From 40CM-4-68-19 sp036513415 (GTDB lineage: Bacteria; Myxococcota; Myxococcia; Myxococcales; 40CM-4-68-19): a stretch of 64,000 nucleotides of DNA. The stretch covers positions 1 through 64,000 of the forward strand of contig DATBZA010000179.1 of the NCBI GenBank assembly GCA_036513415.1, written 5' to 3'. How positions within the stretch are numbered: position 1 is the first letter of the stretch; the number at the start of each line of letters is the position of its first letter. The notes beneath the pieces are model-generated. The model was not told where the DNA came from. It made no database searches and saw only the letters and a list, made by a program, of their open reading frames with translations. Below are positions 46,367-56,544 of the stretch, piece after piece. Made by a program: the position numbers and the translations under genes.

Positions 46367-46385
46367 GCGCGGCGACATGAGATTT

Positions 46386-46456
46386 CTTAGCGCTTACGCC
46401 TGAGCGCGATCACTCGCCAGTCCGGGTATGAGACGCGTTCTAGCCCCGCCTCAGGG
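46386..46456. repeat. Dispersed hairpin repeat, copy F (rearranged)
   Basis: CTTAGCGCTTACGCCTGAGCG, then CACTCGCCAGTCCGGGTATG and AGACGCGTTCTAGCCCCGCC. Here the right-hand end motif GACGCGTTCTA comes before a fresh TAGCCCC. It lies between convergent genes and includes the TGA stop of the minus-strand GGCT-like gene (46453-46451). Confidence 0.65.
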
Positions 46457-46978
46457 CTTCTGTTTCTGCTCGACCCTGAGCCCGACCCGCCCAGCCGGCG
46501 GCTGCGGCATCTCCGCCACCTGCTGGCGCAGATGCGCGACCCAGCTCTCCGGCAGTCCCCGCTCCTGGGCGCCCTCGACCAGGTACGCGAGGAGCCGGCC
46601 GCTGGCGGGTCCCGCCTCCACGCGTTTCTCCGGTCGGGCCACGAACGCTTTCGCCGCCACCGGCTTTCCTTCCAGCTCCACGGAGACGTCGATCTCCTCG
46701 GAGAGGCCGGTCGCGACGCCTTCCTTGCGCAGCACCGCCTCCTTCGCAGGAAGCGGGATCTCGAACAGCACGCCGTGCACGAGGCCGTCCTTGTCCTCGG
46801 CCAGGTCGGCGACGCGGCCGCCCCAGAAACGGCTCTCCACGTCGAACACCAGCCGGTACCCGCGCAGCAGCGCGGGGGCGCCGCGCGCGAACAGACGCGC
46901 GTCCACGCCGTGCTCGGCGGCCCATTCGCCGATGTGTCGCTTCGACAGCGCGGATCCGTACGCGAAATAGCGGAACAT
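46451..46978 (-). CDS. Gamma-glutamylcyclotransferase-like protein
   Basis: A 175-residue GGCT/AIG2-fold protein: MFRYFAYGSALSKRHIGEW (YFAYGS signature loop), ALLRGYRLVFDVESRFWGGR, VADLAEDKDGLVHGVLFEIP with the substrate-loop residues, and LAYLVEGAQERGLPESWVAHL near the end. Family members cyclise gamma-glutamyl compounds or hydrolyse related amines. ATG at 46978 (position of the fold start) is used rather than GTG at 46987. The usual catalytic Glu could be that of LAEDKDGLVHG but alignment is needed. Confidence 0.82.
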   Translation of the reverse strand: MFRYFAYGSALSKRHIGEWAAEHGVDARLFARGAPALLRGYRLVFDVESRFWGGRVADLAEDKDGLVHGVLFEIPLPAKEAVLRKEGVATGLSEEIDVSVELEGKPVAAKAFVARPEKRVEAGPASGRLLAYLVEGAQERGLPESWVAHLRQQVAEMPQPPAGRVGLRVEQKQKP

Positions 46979-47024
46979 GCCGGGCACTCTACCGCCGCCC
47001 GAAGGCCGCGACCACCTCGAGGGC

Positions 47025-47108
47025 TCCAGCCCCGGCCACCGGAGGTGGCTTGGAGGGGCTACGCTTGAGCGAGGTCATTCGGCAGTTCCGGTGATGAGAC
47101 GCGTTCTA
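47025..47108. repeat. Dispersed hairpin repeat, copy G (full length)
   Basis: The best full copy: AGCCCCGGCCACCGGAGG, TGGCTTGGAGGGGCTACGC, TTGAGCGAGGTCATTCGG, CAGTTCCGGTGATGAGACG and CGTTCTA. Outer arms AGCCCC/GGGGCT enclose CCACC-GG-AGGTGG. The last CTA is the TAG stop of mlaC on the minus strand. Confidence 0.85.
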
Positions 47109-47735
47109 ATTCTGCGGCTCCGCGCTCGGCTGCGGCTTGTCCAGCTCTGCCTCGAGCGCCTTCCGCTTGCGGTCCAGGGCGGCGATCACATCGTTGAGCG
47201 TCTTCTTCGCCAGGATCCTCGACACCTGCTCGCGGTACGTCTCCGCGAGTGAGACGCCCTCGGTGATCACGTCGACCGCACGCCAGCCTTTCGGGCCCTT
47301 GACCATCACGTAGTCGATGGCCGCCGTATCCTCGCCGGTATGGACGCGGGTGTGCACCACGACCCGCCCATCCTGCGGCTCCTCTCCGGTGACCTCGGTG
47401 CGGATCCGCTCCACGTCGCTGGCCTTGCCTTTTCGCATCCTGGCCAGGTAGTTCGCCTCCATCGCACCGCGCAGCGCGGCGGTGTAGCGCTTGCGATCCG
47501 CCGGCTTCAACTCGTCCCACTTGTTGCCCAGCGTCGAGCTGGCGAGCGCATCGAAGTCGATCAGCTCGGCCACCGCCTTGCGCGCCTGCTCGCGCGCGCG
47601 GGTGCGCGCTGGCCCCTCGCTCTTGACCCAGGCGGTCAAGGACGCGCGGACCTTCTCCTGGGTGCGCTGCACCGCCTCGCTGGCTGAGCCGGCCTGGACC
47701 GCTGCGACGATCAGGGCGACGGCAATCGACGTCAC
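47106..47735 (-). CDS. mlaC: MlaC-like phospholipid-binding protein
   Basis: A 209-residue MlaC/Ttg2D family periplasmic carrier: short signal peptide (IAVALIVAAVQAGSA), VRASLTAWVKSEGPARTRAR, IDFDALASSTLGNKWDELKP (the conserved D-F-x-x-L...W segment), YTAALRGAMEANYLARMRK and VDVITEGVSLAETYREQVSR. It shuttles phospholipids between membranes. The usual MlaF/MlaE/MlaD genes are not in the window. It follows tolC on the same strand with a 51-nt gap. Confidence 0.88.
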   Translation of the reverse strand: MTSIAVALIVAAVQAGSASEAVQRTQEKVRASLTAWVKSEGPARTRAREQARKAVAELIDFDALASSTLGNKWDELKPADRKRYTAALRGAMEANYLARMRKGKASDVERIRTEVTGEEPQDGRVVVHTRVHTGEDTAAIDYVMVKGPKGWRAVDVITEGVSLAETYREQVSRILAKKTLNDVIAALDRKRKALEAELDKPQPSAEPQN

Positions 47736-47786
47736 GAATGACTCCTCGCGGTTGAACGCGCCGCAAAACGGGTATTCAAGGTGGCA

Positions 47787-49142
47787 CTACTGCGAGAGCG
47801 GCCCTGCCGCCGCCTTCTCCAGCGCCGCCCAAGCGAGCTGGGCGTCGTACAGCGCCTTCATCCGCTCGCCGTCGGCCCGGGTATAGAGCAACGTGTCCTC
47901 GAGGAACTCACGGGCCTCCCCGAGCCCGGTGTCGAATGCCACTCCGGCCTGGGTGGCCAGTTGCTTCCCGATCTCCGTTTCCCTGGTGTACCGCTCTACG
48001 CGTACGCGCGCTTCCGTCAGATCGCCGACAGCCTGCTGGACGTCGAGGCGGACCAACTGCTGCGCTCCGAGCTGCATCGCGGCCGCCTCGTGCAGATCCG
48101 CTTCGGCCTGGCGCATCCGCGCCAGCTTCTGGGGCACGTCGAACGTTCCCCGGAATCCCAGCGCGATGTAGGCGCTCGCCGCCTGGTCGGGGTTGCTCAC
48201 GAACGGGGAGGCGGGGCTGTCCGCGTTGGTGGTGGCGGTGAAGTTGACGCCGCCCACCAGGCCAAAGTCCGGCCACAGTTGCGCGCGCGCCAGGTTGACT
48301 TGCGCCTGTCTCGCGCCGACGGCCTCGATCGCGGCCCGCGTTTCCGGCCGCTGCTCCAGCGCCCGCCGCAGGATCTGATCGGCGTCGGGCGGGGTCGGCG
48401 CGGCGGGCACGTCCTGCTGTGCGATTGTCAGCTCCTCGCCCGGCGGCGCGCCCACCAGCAGGCGCAGGCCGGTGATCGCAAGGGCACGGCTCTTCAGCGT
48501 CGAGGCGTGCTGGGCCTCGATCTCCTCGGCGAGGTAGTCCAGCTTCATCGCGTCCGAGCGGCTGATCTGCTCGCTCTTCTGGGCCAGGAGCTTGCGCGCT
48601 GTCTCCTGAGCGTCCTTGAGACGGGTGCGGACCTTCTGCACCGCGGCCTCGGCATTTCGCGAGGTCTGATATCCCCAGTACGCGCGAGCCACGTCGTAGG
48701 CGGCCTGGTCGCGCGCGCGCTGCAACATCGCCTCCGTCGCCTTGACCAGGTGCCCGATGGCCGCTTTGCCGGCGTTGATCTTTCCGAATGTCCAAAGCGG
48801 CAGCGTCACCTGCACGTCGACGTGCGCTTGGACGCCCTGCGTTCCGTGGAACCAGCCGCCGATGCTTCCCGGCGTGAGGTGCGTCGGATCGGACGGGTTA
48901 GAGTCCCGGTCGCCGCCCAGGAGCCGGTGCTCCTGGGTGGGTCCACCGACGTACGCCGTGGTCTGGAAGTTGGGGAACCAGGCCCAGCTCGCCTCGTCGT
49001 GCTTGCCCTGCGCGTTCTCCAGCTGCGCGACGGCCTGCATCGCCCGGGGATCGTTCTTGCGCGCGCGCTCCTGCAGGTCGCGCAGCGTGAGCCCCTTCTG
49101 GGGCGCGGCCTGCGCGAACAGGACGAGCAGGAACGCGAGCAT
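47787..49142 (-). CDS. TolC-family outer membrane efflux protein
   Basis: A 451-residue OMF/TolC protein: short signal sequence (LAFLLVLFAQAAPQ), two structural repeats with long helices (RDLQERARKNDPRAMQAVAQ; VRTRLKDAQETARKLLAQKS; ALEQRPETRAAIEAVGARQA; QAVGDLTEARVRVERYTRET) and barrel strands (VQVTLPLWTFGKINAGK; LGFRGTFDVPQKLARMRQ). It would form the trimeric exit duct of a tripartite pump or type I system. Its ATG directly abuts the stop of ino1 (TAGATG), indicating one operon. No pump component is nearby. Confidence 0.9.
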   Translation of the reverse strand: MLAFLLVLFAQAAPQKGLTLRDLQERARKNDPRAMQAVAQLENAQGKHDEASWAWFPNFQTTAYVGGPTQEHRLLGGDRDSNPSDPTHLTPGSIGGWFHGTQGVQAHVDVQVTLPLWTFGKINAGKAAIGHLVKATEAMLQRARDQAAYDVARAYWGYQTSRNAEAAVQKVRTRLKDAQETARKLLAQKSEQISRSDAMKLDYLAEEIEAQHASTLKSRALAITGLRLLVGAPPGEELTIAQQDVPAAPTPPDADQILRRALEQRPETRAAIEAVGARQAQVNLARAQLWPDFGLVGGVNFTATTNADSPASPFVSNPDQAASAYIALGFRGTFDVPQKLARMRQAEADLHEAAAMQLGAQQLVRLDVQQAVGDLTEARVRVERYTRETEIGKQLATQAGVAFDTGLGEAREFLEDTLLYTRADGERMKALYDAQLAWAALEKAAAGPLSQ

Positions 49143-50459
<1,317 letters not shown>

Positions 50460-50624
50460 CCGGCACTTCTCCAAGCGCTATCCGCGACCGGTACGGCGCG
50501 GCGCGGCGCACCATAAAGGCGCGTCGCGAGGGTGTAAAGGGCTTTCTCGCCCGCCGGTGCGCTTGGCGGGTCGCGTCGAACTACGACCGATGCGCCGAAT
50601 CGCCGGCCACGGCATCATGCGTGG

Positions 50625-50882
50625 ATGGCAAAGAAAAGACTGCCGCCGATCGAGGTGGGGTACCAGGCGTTCGCGCAGGGGTCGGAGGAGGAGTTCGGGG
50701 CCGTGCGGCAGGTGCGCCCGCAGGACCTCGTCGTCTACATCGAGGATGCGGGCGACACGATGATTCCCCTGTCCGCCGTTACCGAGGTGATCGAGGGCAA
50801 GGTGATCGTCGACACCGAGAAGCTCGATGAAGGAGTCCGCCGCGCCATCGCCAACGCGCACCGCGACGAGGACTTTCCGTAG
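50625..50882 (+). CDS. Small conserved-type hypothetical protein
   Basis: An 85-residue, mostly acidic protein (MAKKRLPPIEVGYQAFAQGS; EEEFGAVRQVRPQDLVVYIE; DAGDTMIPLSAVTEVIEGKV). Its predicted small beta barrel with a G-A-V-R and D-L-V-V-Y-I-E-D strand pattern is reminiscent of PRC-barrel or YqfB-like proteins. No catalytic site. Weak ribosome site. Divergent from ino1 and convergent with the U32 gene. The stop TAG is the left edge of repeat H. Confidence 0.6.
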   Translation: MAKKRLPPIEVGYQAFAQGSEEEFGAVRQVRPQDLVVYIEDAGDTMIPLSAVTEVIEGKVIVDTEKLDEGVRRAIANAHRDEDFP

Positions 50883-50955
50883 GCCCGGCCGCCGCAGGCG
50901 GCTCAGGGCCTATGCTTGAGCGGCAGTCACCGCCGGCCGCCGCAGGCGGCTCAGG
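50880..50955. repeat. Dispersed hairpin repeat, copy H (tandem)
   Basis: TAGGCCCGGCCGCCGCAGG, CGGCTCAGGGCCTATGC, TTGAGCGGCAGTCACC and a second GGCCGCCGCAGGCGGCTCA. The final TCA is the TGA stop of the U32 gene; the first TAG ends the gene at 50625. Confidence 0.8.
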
Positions 50956-53455
50956 CGTGCGGCTGCGTTACGACAACCAGCGTGCCCGCCGACACTCCGT
51001 ACTTCTCCAGCGCTCCCACCTCCGCGATCACCTGCCGCCCGGTGCGCTCCCCGTCCAATAGCCCGGAGTAGGCGCGCAAGACGCGCTCGGTCTCCGCGGC
51101 GCCCTCGCGCACCAGCTCGACCCGGAAGCGGCGGACGCCGGCGTCCAGAAGCCGGGGCAGGCATCCGGCGGCGCTTTGCGCGCGCGCGTTGAACACGGTG
51201 TTGCGGCATCCCACGTCCACGATCACCGGGTGCTCCAGGCCCTGGCCGTCCCGGAGGTGGACCAGGTGTGCTTCGCAGGGCCGGCCGCAGTCGCGGTAGT
51301 CGTGCCCGTTGCTGAGCAGATGCGAGTACACGCAGTGCTCGTTGTGGAAGAGCGGCAGGTGCTGGTGGATGGTGACTTCGAGCCGTTCGCCGGGGACGCC
51401 CGCGGCGAGATCGAGGAGTTGCGCCAGATCGAGGTCGTATGCGGGTGTGAGCGTCGAGAGACCCAGGGCCAGAAGGGTGCGAGCGGTGAGGGCGTTGGTC
51501 GCATTCAAGGAGAAGTCGCCGTGCACCGTCTCGGCGTGCGGGTTGCGCCGGAAATGCTCCACGGCGCCCAGGTGGCGCGCGAGGATGCCGTCGGGCCGGA
51601 GCCGCTCGAAACGCTTGTCGTAGCCTTCCTCGCCGGGCTTCTGGACTCGAGGCGTCGCGACGATCACGCGCGCACCGGCCGCGCGCACCCTGTCCACCGC
51701 GATGCCGAGCCCGACCAGCTCCATGAAGTCGAGCTGCAGCTCATCGAACCCGAGGCGCAGGGCGACCTCCACCTGCTCCAGCGTACGCAGCAGCGGGATC
51801 AGCTTCGGGACTCCCGTTGCGGTCCCTCCTGGGACAGGCACGGCCAGCGGGTCGGTGTCGAGGCCTGTGCGCGCGCGCCGCGGGCGCCGCCCGGGACTGG
51901 CGCCCGCGAGCTCTTCCGTCAGCGCGCGTCGCATCCGCTTCAGCTCCGAAGGAGGCAGCGCCAGCGCGCCCTCCAGCTCGATCTGGAGGCGCCGCAGCTC
52001 GAACTCCGTCTCGCCGAAGGCACAGAGCTTCTCGCGGAGGAGCGCCTCGTGCAAAGGCTTGTCTCGCGCCGCCTGCAGCGGCATCGCGCTCTGGACCTGC
52101 GCGGTGCGCCCGAGGTCATCGCGCGCCTCGGCGTGGAGCGGCATGCCCGGGCCGCCCCGCACGCTCAGGGTGATTCCGATCTTCCGATCCCGGGCGGCGA
52201 TGCGCTTCATCCCCCGCGTGACCTCGGCGTCCTTCGCCTTCCAGACCACGTCTCCCGCCTTGACCAGGCGCAGATCGAGCGTGCTCTGGTCGGGGCCGCC
52301 GAAGACCAGCTTGAGCAGTCCGTCCGTCAAAACGTCGCAAGCGTGAAGGCCGCCGCGCGGCTCGTCGTCCTCGGGCTTTCCCTGGTCGAAGAGGATCCGA
52401 TCGCCGGCCTTCAGCCGGGGAGCGCCCGGCTCCGCGCGCACCAACACGTGCCGGGCGCGGGCGTGCACCTCCTCGACGCGGCCCACCAGCACGCCGCGGT
52501 GCCCGGGATAGAGGCCGTGGACCAGATCCTGATGGTCCGCACCCTTCAGGAACCCATGGGAGAAGCTGCGCGAGAAGCTGTAGCGCAGCTCTTCTTCGTC
52601 GCGGTCCGTGAGCGGGAAGGGCCGCTGTTCCAGCGCGGCCTCCAGCGCCCGGCGATACTTGTCCACCACGTTCGCCACGTACTCGGGCCCTTTCATGCGG
52701 CCCTCGATCTTGAAGCATGACACGCCGGCCGCGAGCAGCTCGGGCAGGAGATCGTAGGCCGCGAGGTCGCGGGGCGAGAGCAGGTACTTGAGCTGCGCAT
52801 CGCCGCGCGCGGTCTCCACCCGTCCGTCGACGATCAGGTCGTAGGGCATGCGGCAGCTCTGCGCACATTGCCCCCGGTTGGCGCTGCGGTGCTGGAGCGC
52901 CTCGCTGGTCAGGCACTGGCCGCTCCAGCTGACGCAGAGCGCGCCGTGGACGAAGCACTCCAGCTCGAGATCGGTGCGGGCGGACATCGCCCGGATCTCC
53001 TCGATCGAGAGCTCGCGCGGGAGCACCACGCGGGTGACGCCGAGGGTCTGCGCGATCGCCGCCGCCTCGGCGGAGGAGATGGTCATCTGCGTCGACGCGT
53101 GCAGCGGCAGCTCGGGACAGACCTGGCGCGCCAACCGCGCGATCCCGAGGTCCTGCACGATGATGGCGTCGGCGCCGGCGCGGGCGATGTCCGCCAGGGC
53201 CTCCTCGGCGACGGGCAGCTCGCGATCGAAGACCAGGGTGTTGAAGGTGACGAAGCCCTGCACGCCTTTGGAGTGGAGGAACTCGAAGATGCGCGGCAGG
53301 TCGGCGGCCGCGAAGTTGTCCGCGCGCGCCCGGGCGTTGAAGCCGCCGCGCAGGCCGAAATAGACGGCGTCCGCGCCCGCGGCGACCGCGGCCCTGAGGC
53401 TCTCCTCGTCGCCGGCGGGCGCGAGCAACTCCGGCTTTTCAAGCACCTTCGCCAT
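50951..53455 (-). CDS. Peptidase U32 / RlhA-like protein
   Basis: An 834-residue U32-family protein with DUF3656. N-terminal TIM barrel: PELLAPAGDEESLRAAVAAG, ADAVYFGLRGGFNARARADN, LPLHASTQMTISSAEAAAIA, LECFVHGALCVSWSGQC and NRGQCAQSCRMPY (Cys residues that bind an Fe-S cluster in RlhA/UbiU relatives), SCFKIEGRMKGPEYVANVVD. The C-terminal half has a second U32-like part (HQHLPLFHNEHCVYSHLLSN; RPCEAHLVHLRDGQGLEHP). RlhA makes 5-hydroxycytidine 2501 in 23S rRNA; other paralogues act in ubiquinone synthesis. The long form favours an RlhA-like role. Confidence 0.85.
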   Translation of the reverse strand: MAKVLEKPELLAPAGDEESLRAAVAAGADAVYFGLRGGFNARARADNFAAADLPRIFEFLHSKGVQGFVTFNTLVFDRELPVAEEALADIARAGADAIIVQDLGIARLARQVCPELPLHASTQMTISSAEAAAIAQTLGVTRVVLPRELSIEEIRAMSARTDLELECFVHGALCVSWSGQCLTSEALQHRSANRGQCAQSCRMPYDLIVDGRVETARGDAQLKYLLSPRDLAAYDLLPELLAAGVSCFKIEGRMKGPEYVANVVDKYRRALEAALEQRPFPLTDRDEEELRYSFSRSFSHGFLKGADHQDLVHGLYPGHRGVLVGRVEEVHARARHVLVRAEPGAPRLKAGDRILFDQGKPEDDEPRGGLHACDVLTDGLLKLVFGGPDQSTLDLRLVKAGDVVWKAKDAEVTRGMKRIAARDRKIGITLSVRGGPGMPLHAEARDDLGRTAQVQSAMPLQAARDKPLHEALLREKLCAFGETEFELRRLQIELEGALALPPSELKRMRRALTEELAGASPGRRPRRARTGLDTDPLAVPVPGGTATGVPKLIPLLRTLEQVEVALRLGFDELQLDFMELVGLGIAVDRVRAAGARVIVATPRVQKPGEEGYDKRFERLRPDGILARHLGAVEHFRRNPHAETVHGDFSLNATNALTARTLLALGLSTLTPAYDLDLAQLLDLAAGVPGERLEVTIHQHLPLFHNEHCVYSHLLSNGHDYRDCGRPCEAHLVHLRDGQGLEHPVIVDVGCRNTVFNARAQSAAGCLPRLLDAGVRRFRVELVREGAAETERVLRAYSGLLDGERTGRQVIAEVGALEKYGVSAGTLVVVTQPHA

Positions 53456-53654
53456 GGGAAACGGGCCCGGCTTTGTAACGGCGGAGGTGTCACGGATCCG
53501 GTAAAACCGCAAGCCGTCAGCCGGGCTTGCGCAATGCGGCTTGCCTGCAGGCACGCTTCTTGCGAAACAGGAGAGTGGCGATCGGCGCGCCAATGGCCGA
53601 GTGGTTATGGTCCTTCACAGGGGCGCCCACGGGCGCCGGGGACGGGTGGCACGA

Positions 53655-53972
53655 ATGGCGGACGTCGAAAACGAAAGCGATGAGAGCCTGAGCTGCGGCG
53701 TCTGTCGCAAAGTCGGCCAGTTCACCGCCCCGGTCTCCGTCATCCTGGTGTTCGCGCCCGGCATGCCGAAGCCCTATCCGCTCATTCCCGCCGAGGACTA
53801 TCGCGTCTGCAGCGCCTGCGACGCCGTCTTCACGCTGGTGAACCGCGCCGTGGAAGCGCACCCGACCACCCGCGCGGCAGGTCCCTGGACACGCGCCATC
53901 GTGGTCTTCAGCGACGGGCACGGCGTGGACGTGAAGGCCAAGCGGCAGGGACAGCAGGTCGGGCTCGCCTAG
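53655..53972 (+). CDS. Small zinc-ribbon-like protein
   Basis: A 105-residue protein with CGVCRKVGQF (about residues 13-22) and CSACDAVFTLV (52-62), two C-x-x-C pairs that could bind one zinc. The rest is a mixed alpha/beta fold with VSVILVFAPGMPKPYPLIPA and a basic tail. No known family. It may be a nucleic-acid or protein adaptor. Its 3' neighbour on the opposite strand is the Fur-family gene, with repeat I in between. Confidence 0.6.
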   Translation: MADVENESDESLSCGVCRKVGQFTAPVSVILVFAPGMPKPYPLIPAEDYRVCSACDAVFTLVNRAVEAHPTTRAAGPWTRAIVVFSDGHGVDVKAKRQGQQVGLA

Positions 53973-53980
53973 ACCTCGCC

Positions 53981-54061
53981 GCCCCGGCCACCGGTGGTGG
54001 CTTGGAGGGGGCTTCGCTTGAGCGACGTCATTCGACAGTTCCGGTTGTGAGATGCGTTCTA
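53981..54061. repeat. Dispersed hairpin repeat, copy I (full length)
   Basis: GCCCCGGCCACCGGTGGTGG, CTTGGAGGGGGCTTCGC, TTGAGCGACGTCATTCGAC, AGTTCCGGTTGTGAGATG and CGTTCTA. The final CTA (54059-54061) is the TAG stop of the Fur-family gene. Confidence 0.85.
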
Positions 54062-54523
54062 CGCGCGCATCCGCCCGGGTCGCGTTCGGCAGTCCGGGCA
54101 GAGCCCCTCCGCCTGCACGCGCACGGCGCGGACGTCGAAGCCCTGCGCGTTCTTCACCCGCAACCCGTCCAGCTCGCTATCGTGCAGGTCGCGCACCTTC
54201 TTGCACGAGACGCAGACCAGGTGGTGGTGCGGGCGGCCCGCTCCCGTGCCCGGCAGCGCCGCCTCGTACCGCCCCTCCTCGTGCAGCGGATTGACGTCCG
54301 CCACTGCGCCGATGGCCTTGAGCGCCTCCAGGTTCTTGTAGACGGTCGCCAGCGAGAGCGTGGGGATGCGCCGCTGCACGGCTCTGTGCAGCTGCTCGGC
54401 GCTCGGGTGCTCGCGCGAGGAAGCGAGCACTGCGAAGATCGCCAGCCGCTGGTGCGTCACGGAAAGACCGTGCGCCCGGCAATGCTCCGCGAACGTCCCG
54501 ACGTCGTCCTTCTGCTTCTTCAC
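54059..54523 (-). CDS. Fur-family regulator (PerR-like)
   Basis: A 154-residue Fur/PerR protein. DNA-binding helix-turn-helix LSVTHQRLAIFAVLASSREH; SAEQLHRAVQRRIPTLSLAT with VYKNLEALKAIGAV (recognition helix); metal-site HHHLVCVSCKKVRDL and CPDCRTRPGR (two C-x-x-C zinc sites). The gene is last in the operon rubrerythrin - Fe-S protein - DUF3501 - Fur, with a GTGA overlap. Given the partner enzymes it most likely senses peroxide (PerR), though Fur itself is possible; the palindrome at 57003 is its probable operator. Confidence 0.9.
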   Translation of the reverse strand: MKKQKDDVGTFAEHCRAHGLSVTHQRLAIFAVLASSREHPSAEQLHRAVQRRIPTLSLATVYKNLEALKAIGAVADVNPLHEEGRYEAALPGTGAGRPHHHLVCVSCKKVRDLHDSELDGLRVKNAQGFDVRAVRVQAEGLCPDCRTRPGRMRA

Positions 54524-55086
54524 GAGAGATCCTGGGCCAGCGAGCGCCGTGCCACCTCAGGCAGCTCGGTGCGGTAGGCGTAGTTGGGGTGATCAATGAC
54601 CAGATTGGCGGGTCCGCGCAAGAGCGAAGGCGCATCCGGCACTTTGAAGCGGACGTACTGCACCGCGGAGACCCGGCCCGGCTCCTCGCGGTCCGGCTCC
54701 AGCTCGCCCTTGACGCGCGCGCCGCCCACCTCCAGCCAAATCCGATCCCGGAGGCCGAAGAGCGTCGCCAGCCGGGCCTTGACCTCCGCGTCGGTTCCGG
54801 TCAGCTCGATCATCAGGGTCGCCGACAGCTCCCCGGGGCCCGGAAGCATGGTGTTGAAGCCTTCGAGCTCCTCGGCCACTTGCTCCGGCCCGGTGATCCG
54901 CTCGATGCGCAAAATCTCCTGCACCTGGAACTTCACCGTCGTCCGGTTCTCGAAGACGAACGTCATCGAGGGCCCGACCTGCACCCGGCGGTCCTTCTTC
55001 GCCGCGATCACTTCCTTGCGGAACTGATCGCGCACGCCTTCGTAGACGGGCAGGGGCCAGAGGTCCTTCGGCGTCAGCGGCTGCAT
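54520..55086 (-). CDS. DUF3501 family protein
   Basis: A 188-residue protein of the DUF3501 type, usually encoded with rubrerythrin and heterodisulfide-reductase-like Fe-S proteins. It starts MQPLTPKDLWPLPVYEGVRD and contains KKDRRVQVGPSMTFVFENRT, FQVQEILRIERITGPEQVAE and LMIELTGTDAEVKARLATLF. Function unknown, probably an accessory of the peroxide defence system. Start overlaps the upstream stop by one nt and its stop overlaps the regulator start by 4 nt. Confidence 0.85.
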   Translation of the reverse strand: MQPLTPKDLWPLPVYEGVRDQFRKEVIAAKKDRRVQVGPSMTFVFENRTTVKFQVQEILRIERITGPEQVAEELEGFNTMLPGPGELSATLMIELTGTDAEVKARLATLFGLRDRIWLEVGGARVKGELEPDREEPGRVSAVQYVRFKVPDAPSLLRGPANLVIDHPNYAYRTELPEVARRSLAQDLS

Positions 55087-56519
55087 CAAGTGGCTCTCTC
55101 CTTGTCGGTTCTCGGCGACCGCAGCGGCTCGTCGCCGTAAGCGGCGCGGAGGATGCGGATGGGGTGGTAGGAAGGGCGCCCCGTCTTCTGCTTGAGCTGC
55201 AGCCCCGCCAGCGGGCAGTCGCTGGAGACGACCTCGGGTTCGGCGCTCTCCACGCGCCGCGCGGCCCCTTCGGCCACTTTCAGGCTCTCGGCGAAGAACT
55301 CGCTCTTCATGCCCCAGGTCCCGTCCATGCCGCAGCAGCGATCGACCAGCGTGACGTCTCCGCCGGCCCACTTGAGGAGATCGCGCCCCCGGTAGCCGAA
55401 GTTCTGCACCCGGTTGTGGCAGGCGACGTGAAACGCGACCTTGCCCACCGCGCCTGCCTCCGGCTTGGGCAGCTTCTTCGCCCGGGCCTGCTGCAGCACG
55501 AAATCGCTCAGGTCCATCACGGCGCCGGCCACTTCGCGAGCTTCCGCCGTCGGCACCAGCTCCGGATACTCGGTGCGCAACGTCAGCGTGCAGCTTGGAC
55601 CCGGGCTCAGGATCTTCCGCCCCGCGCGCACCGCCGGAAGCAGCGTTGCCACGTTGCGCCGCGCCAGCTCGCGGGCGCCTTCCAGATCGCCGCCGTCCAG
55701 CTTCGGCATGCCGCAGCAGACCTGCTCCGGGCAGTCCACGTCGCACCCGGCCTTCTCCAGCACTTCCACGGCTGCCCGGCCGATCGCGGGGTCGTTGTAG
55801 TTCACGTAGCAGGTCGCGAACAGCGCGACGGGGGTCTCGCCGCCCGGCGCCGGCGCGCGGCGCGCCCACCAGGTGGCGAAGCTCTCCTCGGCATAGGCCG
55901 GCAGCTGCCGATCCCTGGCGATGCCGATGGTCTTGTCCATCAACGTCCGGTTGAAGGCGTTGTGCGCGGCCGCATTGGCGAGCGGGGCGATCCGGGTCAT
56001 CACGCCGCCGACCAGGTCGGTGGCGCCGAGGAAGCGCTCGCGGAAGGCGATGCCGTCCTCCTTCGCCTGGATCATCTTCGCGCGCAGCATCAGCTTGGGG
56101 AAGTCCACCGCGAACTCGTGGGGCGGGACGTACGGACACTTGGGGAAGCAGAGCTTGCACTCGTAACAGAGCTCCACCACCCGCTGTTTGTCCTCGTCGT
56201 GGAGGAGGCCGACCGGATTCTCGGTGGAGACGGTCACGTGCTTGAGCAACTCGGCCGCCTCGTGCTCCTCCACGATCTTGCCCCCCTCGATGTGCTTGCC
56301 TTCCGCCTCTTCGCGGTGTGGATCCAGCGCGTCCACCCGCCGGAAGAGGACGTCGAACGAGGGACAGAGGTTGAAGCAGAGCCGGCAACCGTTGCAGATC
56401 TCGAACACGCGGTGGAGCTCGGACTCCACGTGCGCTGTGTCCCAGAAGCGCGGGTTGTCGTACGCCATCCCGTGCGGGTCGGCGGACCAGTCCTGCTGGC
56501 CGGCGATCGGCAGCCTCAT
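55086..56519 (-). CDS. Fe-S oxidoreductase (GlpC/HdrD-like)
   Basis: A 477-residue protein. Two ferredoxin-type clusters: CNGCRLCFNLCPSFDVLFRR (about residues 42-61) and CYECKLCFPKCPYVPP (about 118-133), each C-x2-C-x2-C-x3-CP, for two 4Fe-4S clusters. Two CCG domains follow (CCGMPKLDG about 279; CCGMDGTWG about 408), as in heterodisulfide reductase D and GlpC. ATG 56519 gives the expected N-terminus. It could pass electrons to rubrerythrin, since both are in one operon; the donor is unknown. Confidence 0.92.
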   Translation of the reverse strand: MRLPIAGQQDWSADPHGMAYDNPRFWDTAHVESELHRVFEICNGCRLCFNLCPSFDVLFRRVDALDPHREEAEGKHIEGGKIVEEHEAAELLKHVTVSTENPVGLLHDEDKQRVVELCYECKLCFPKCPYVPPHEFAVDFPKLMLRAKMIQAKEDGIAFRERFLGATDLVGGVMTRIAPLANAAAHNAFNRTLMDKTIGIARDRQLPAYAEESFATWWARRAPAPGGETPVALFATCYVNYNDPAIGRAAVEVLEKAGCDVDCPEQVCCGMPKLDGGDLEGARELARRNVATLLPAVRAGRKILSPGPSCTLTLRTEYPELVPTAEAREVAGAVMDLSDFVLQQARAKKLPKPEAGAVGKVAFHVACHNRVQNFGYRGRDLLKWAGGDVTLVDRCCGMDGTWGMKSEFFAESLKVAEGAARRVESAEPEVVSSDCPLAGLQLKQKTGRPSYHPIRILRAAYGDEPLRSPRTDKERAT

Positions 56520-56544
56520 CCCGGTGACCCTCGTGAGCCCGGTT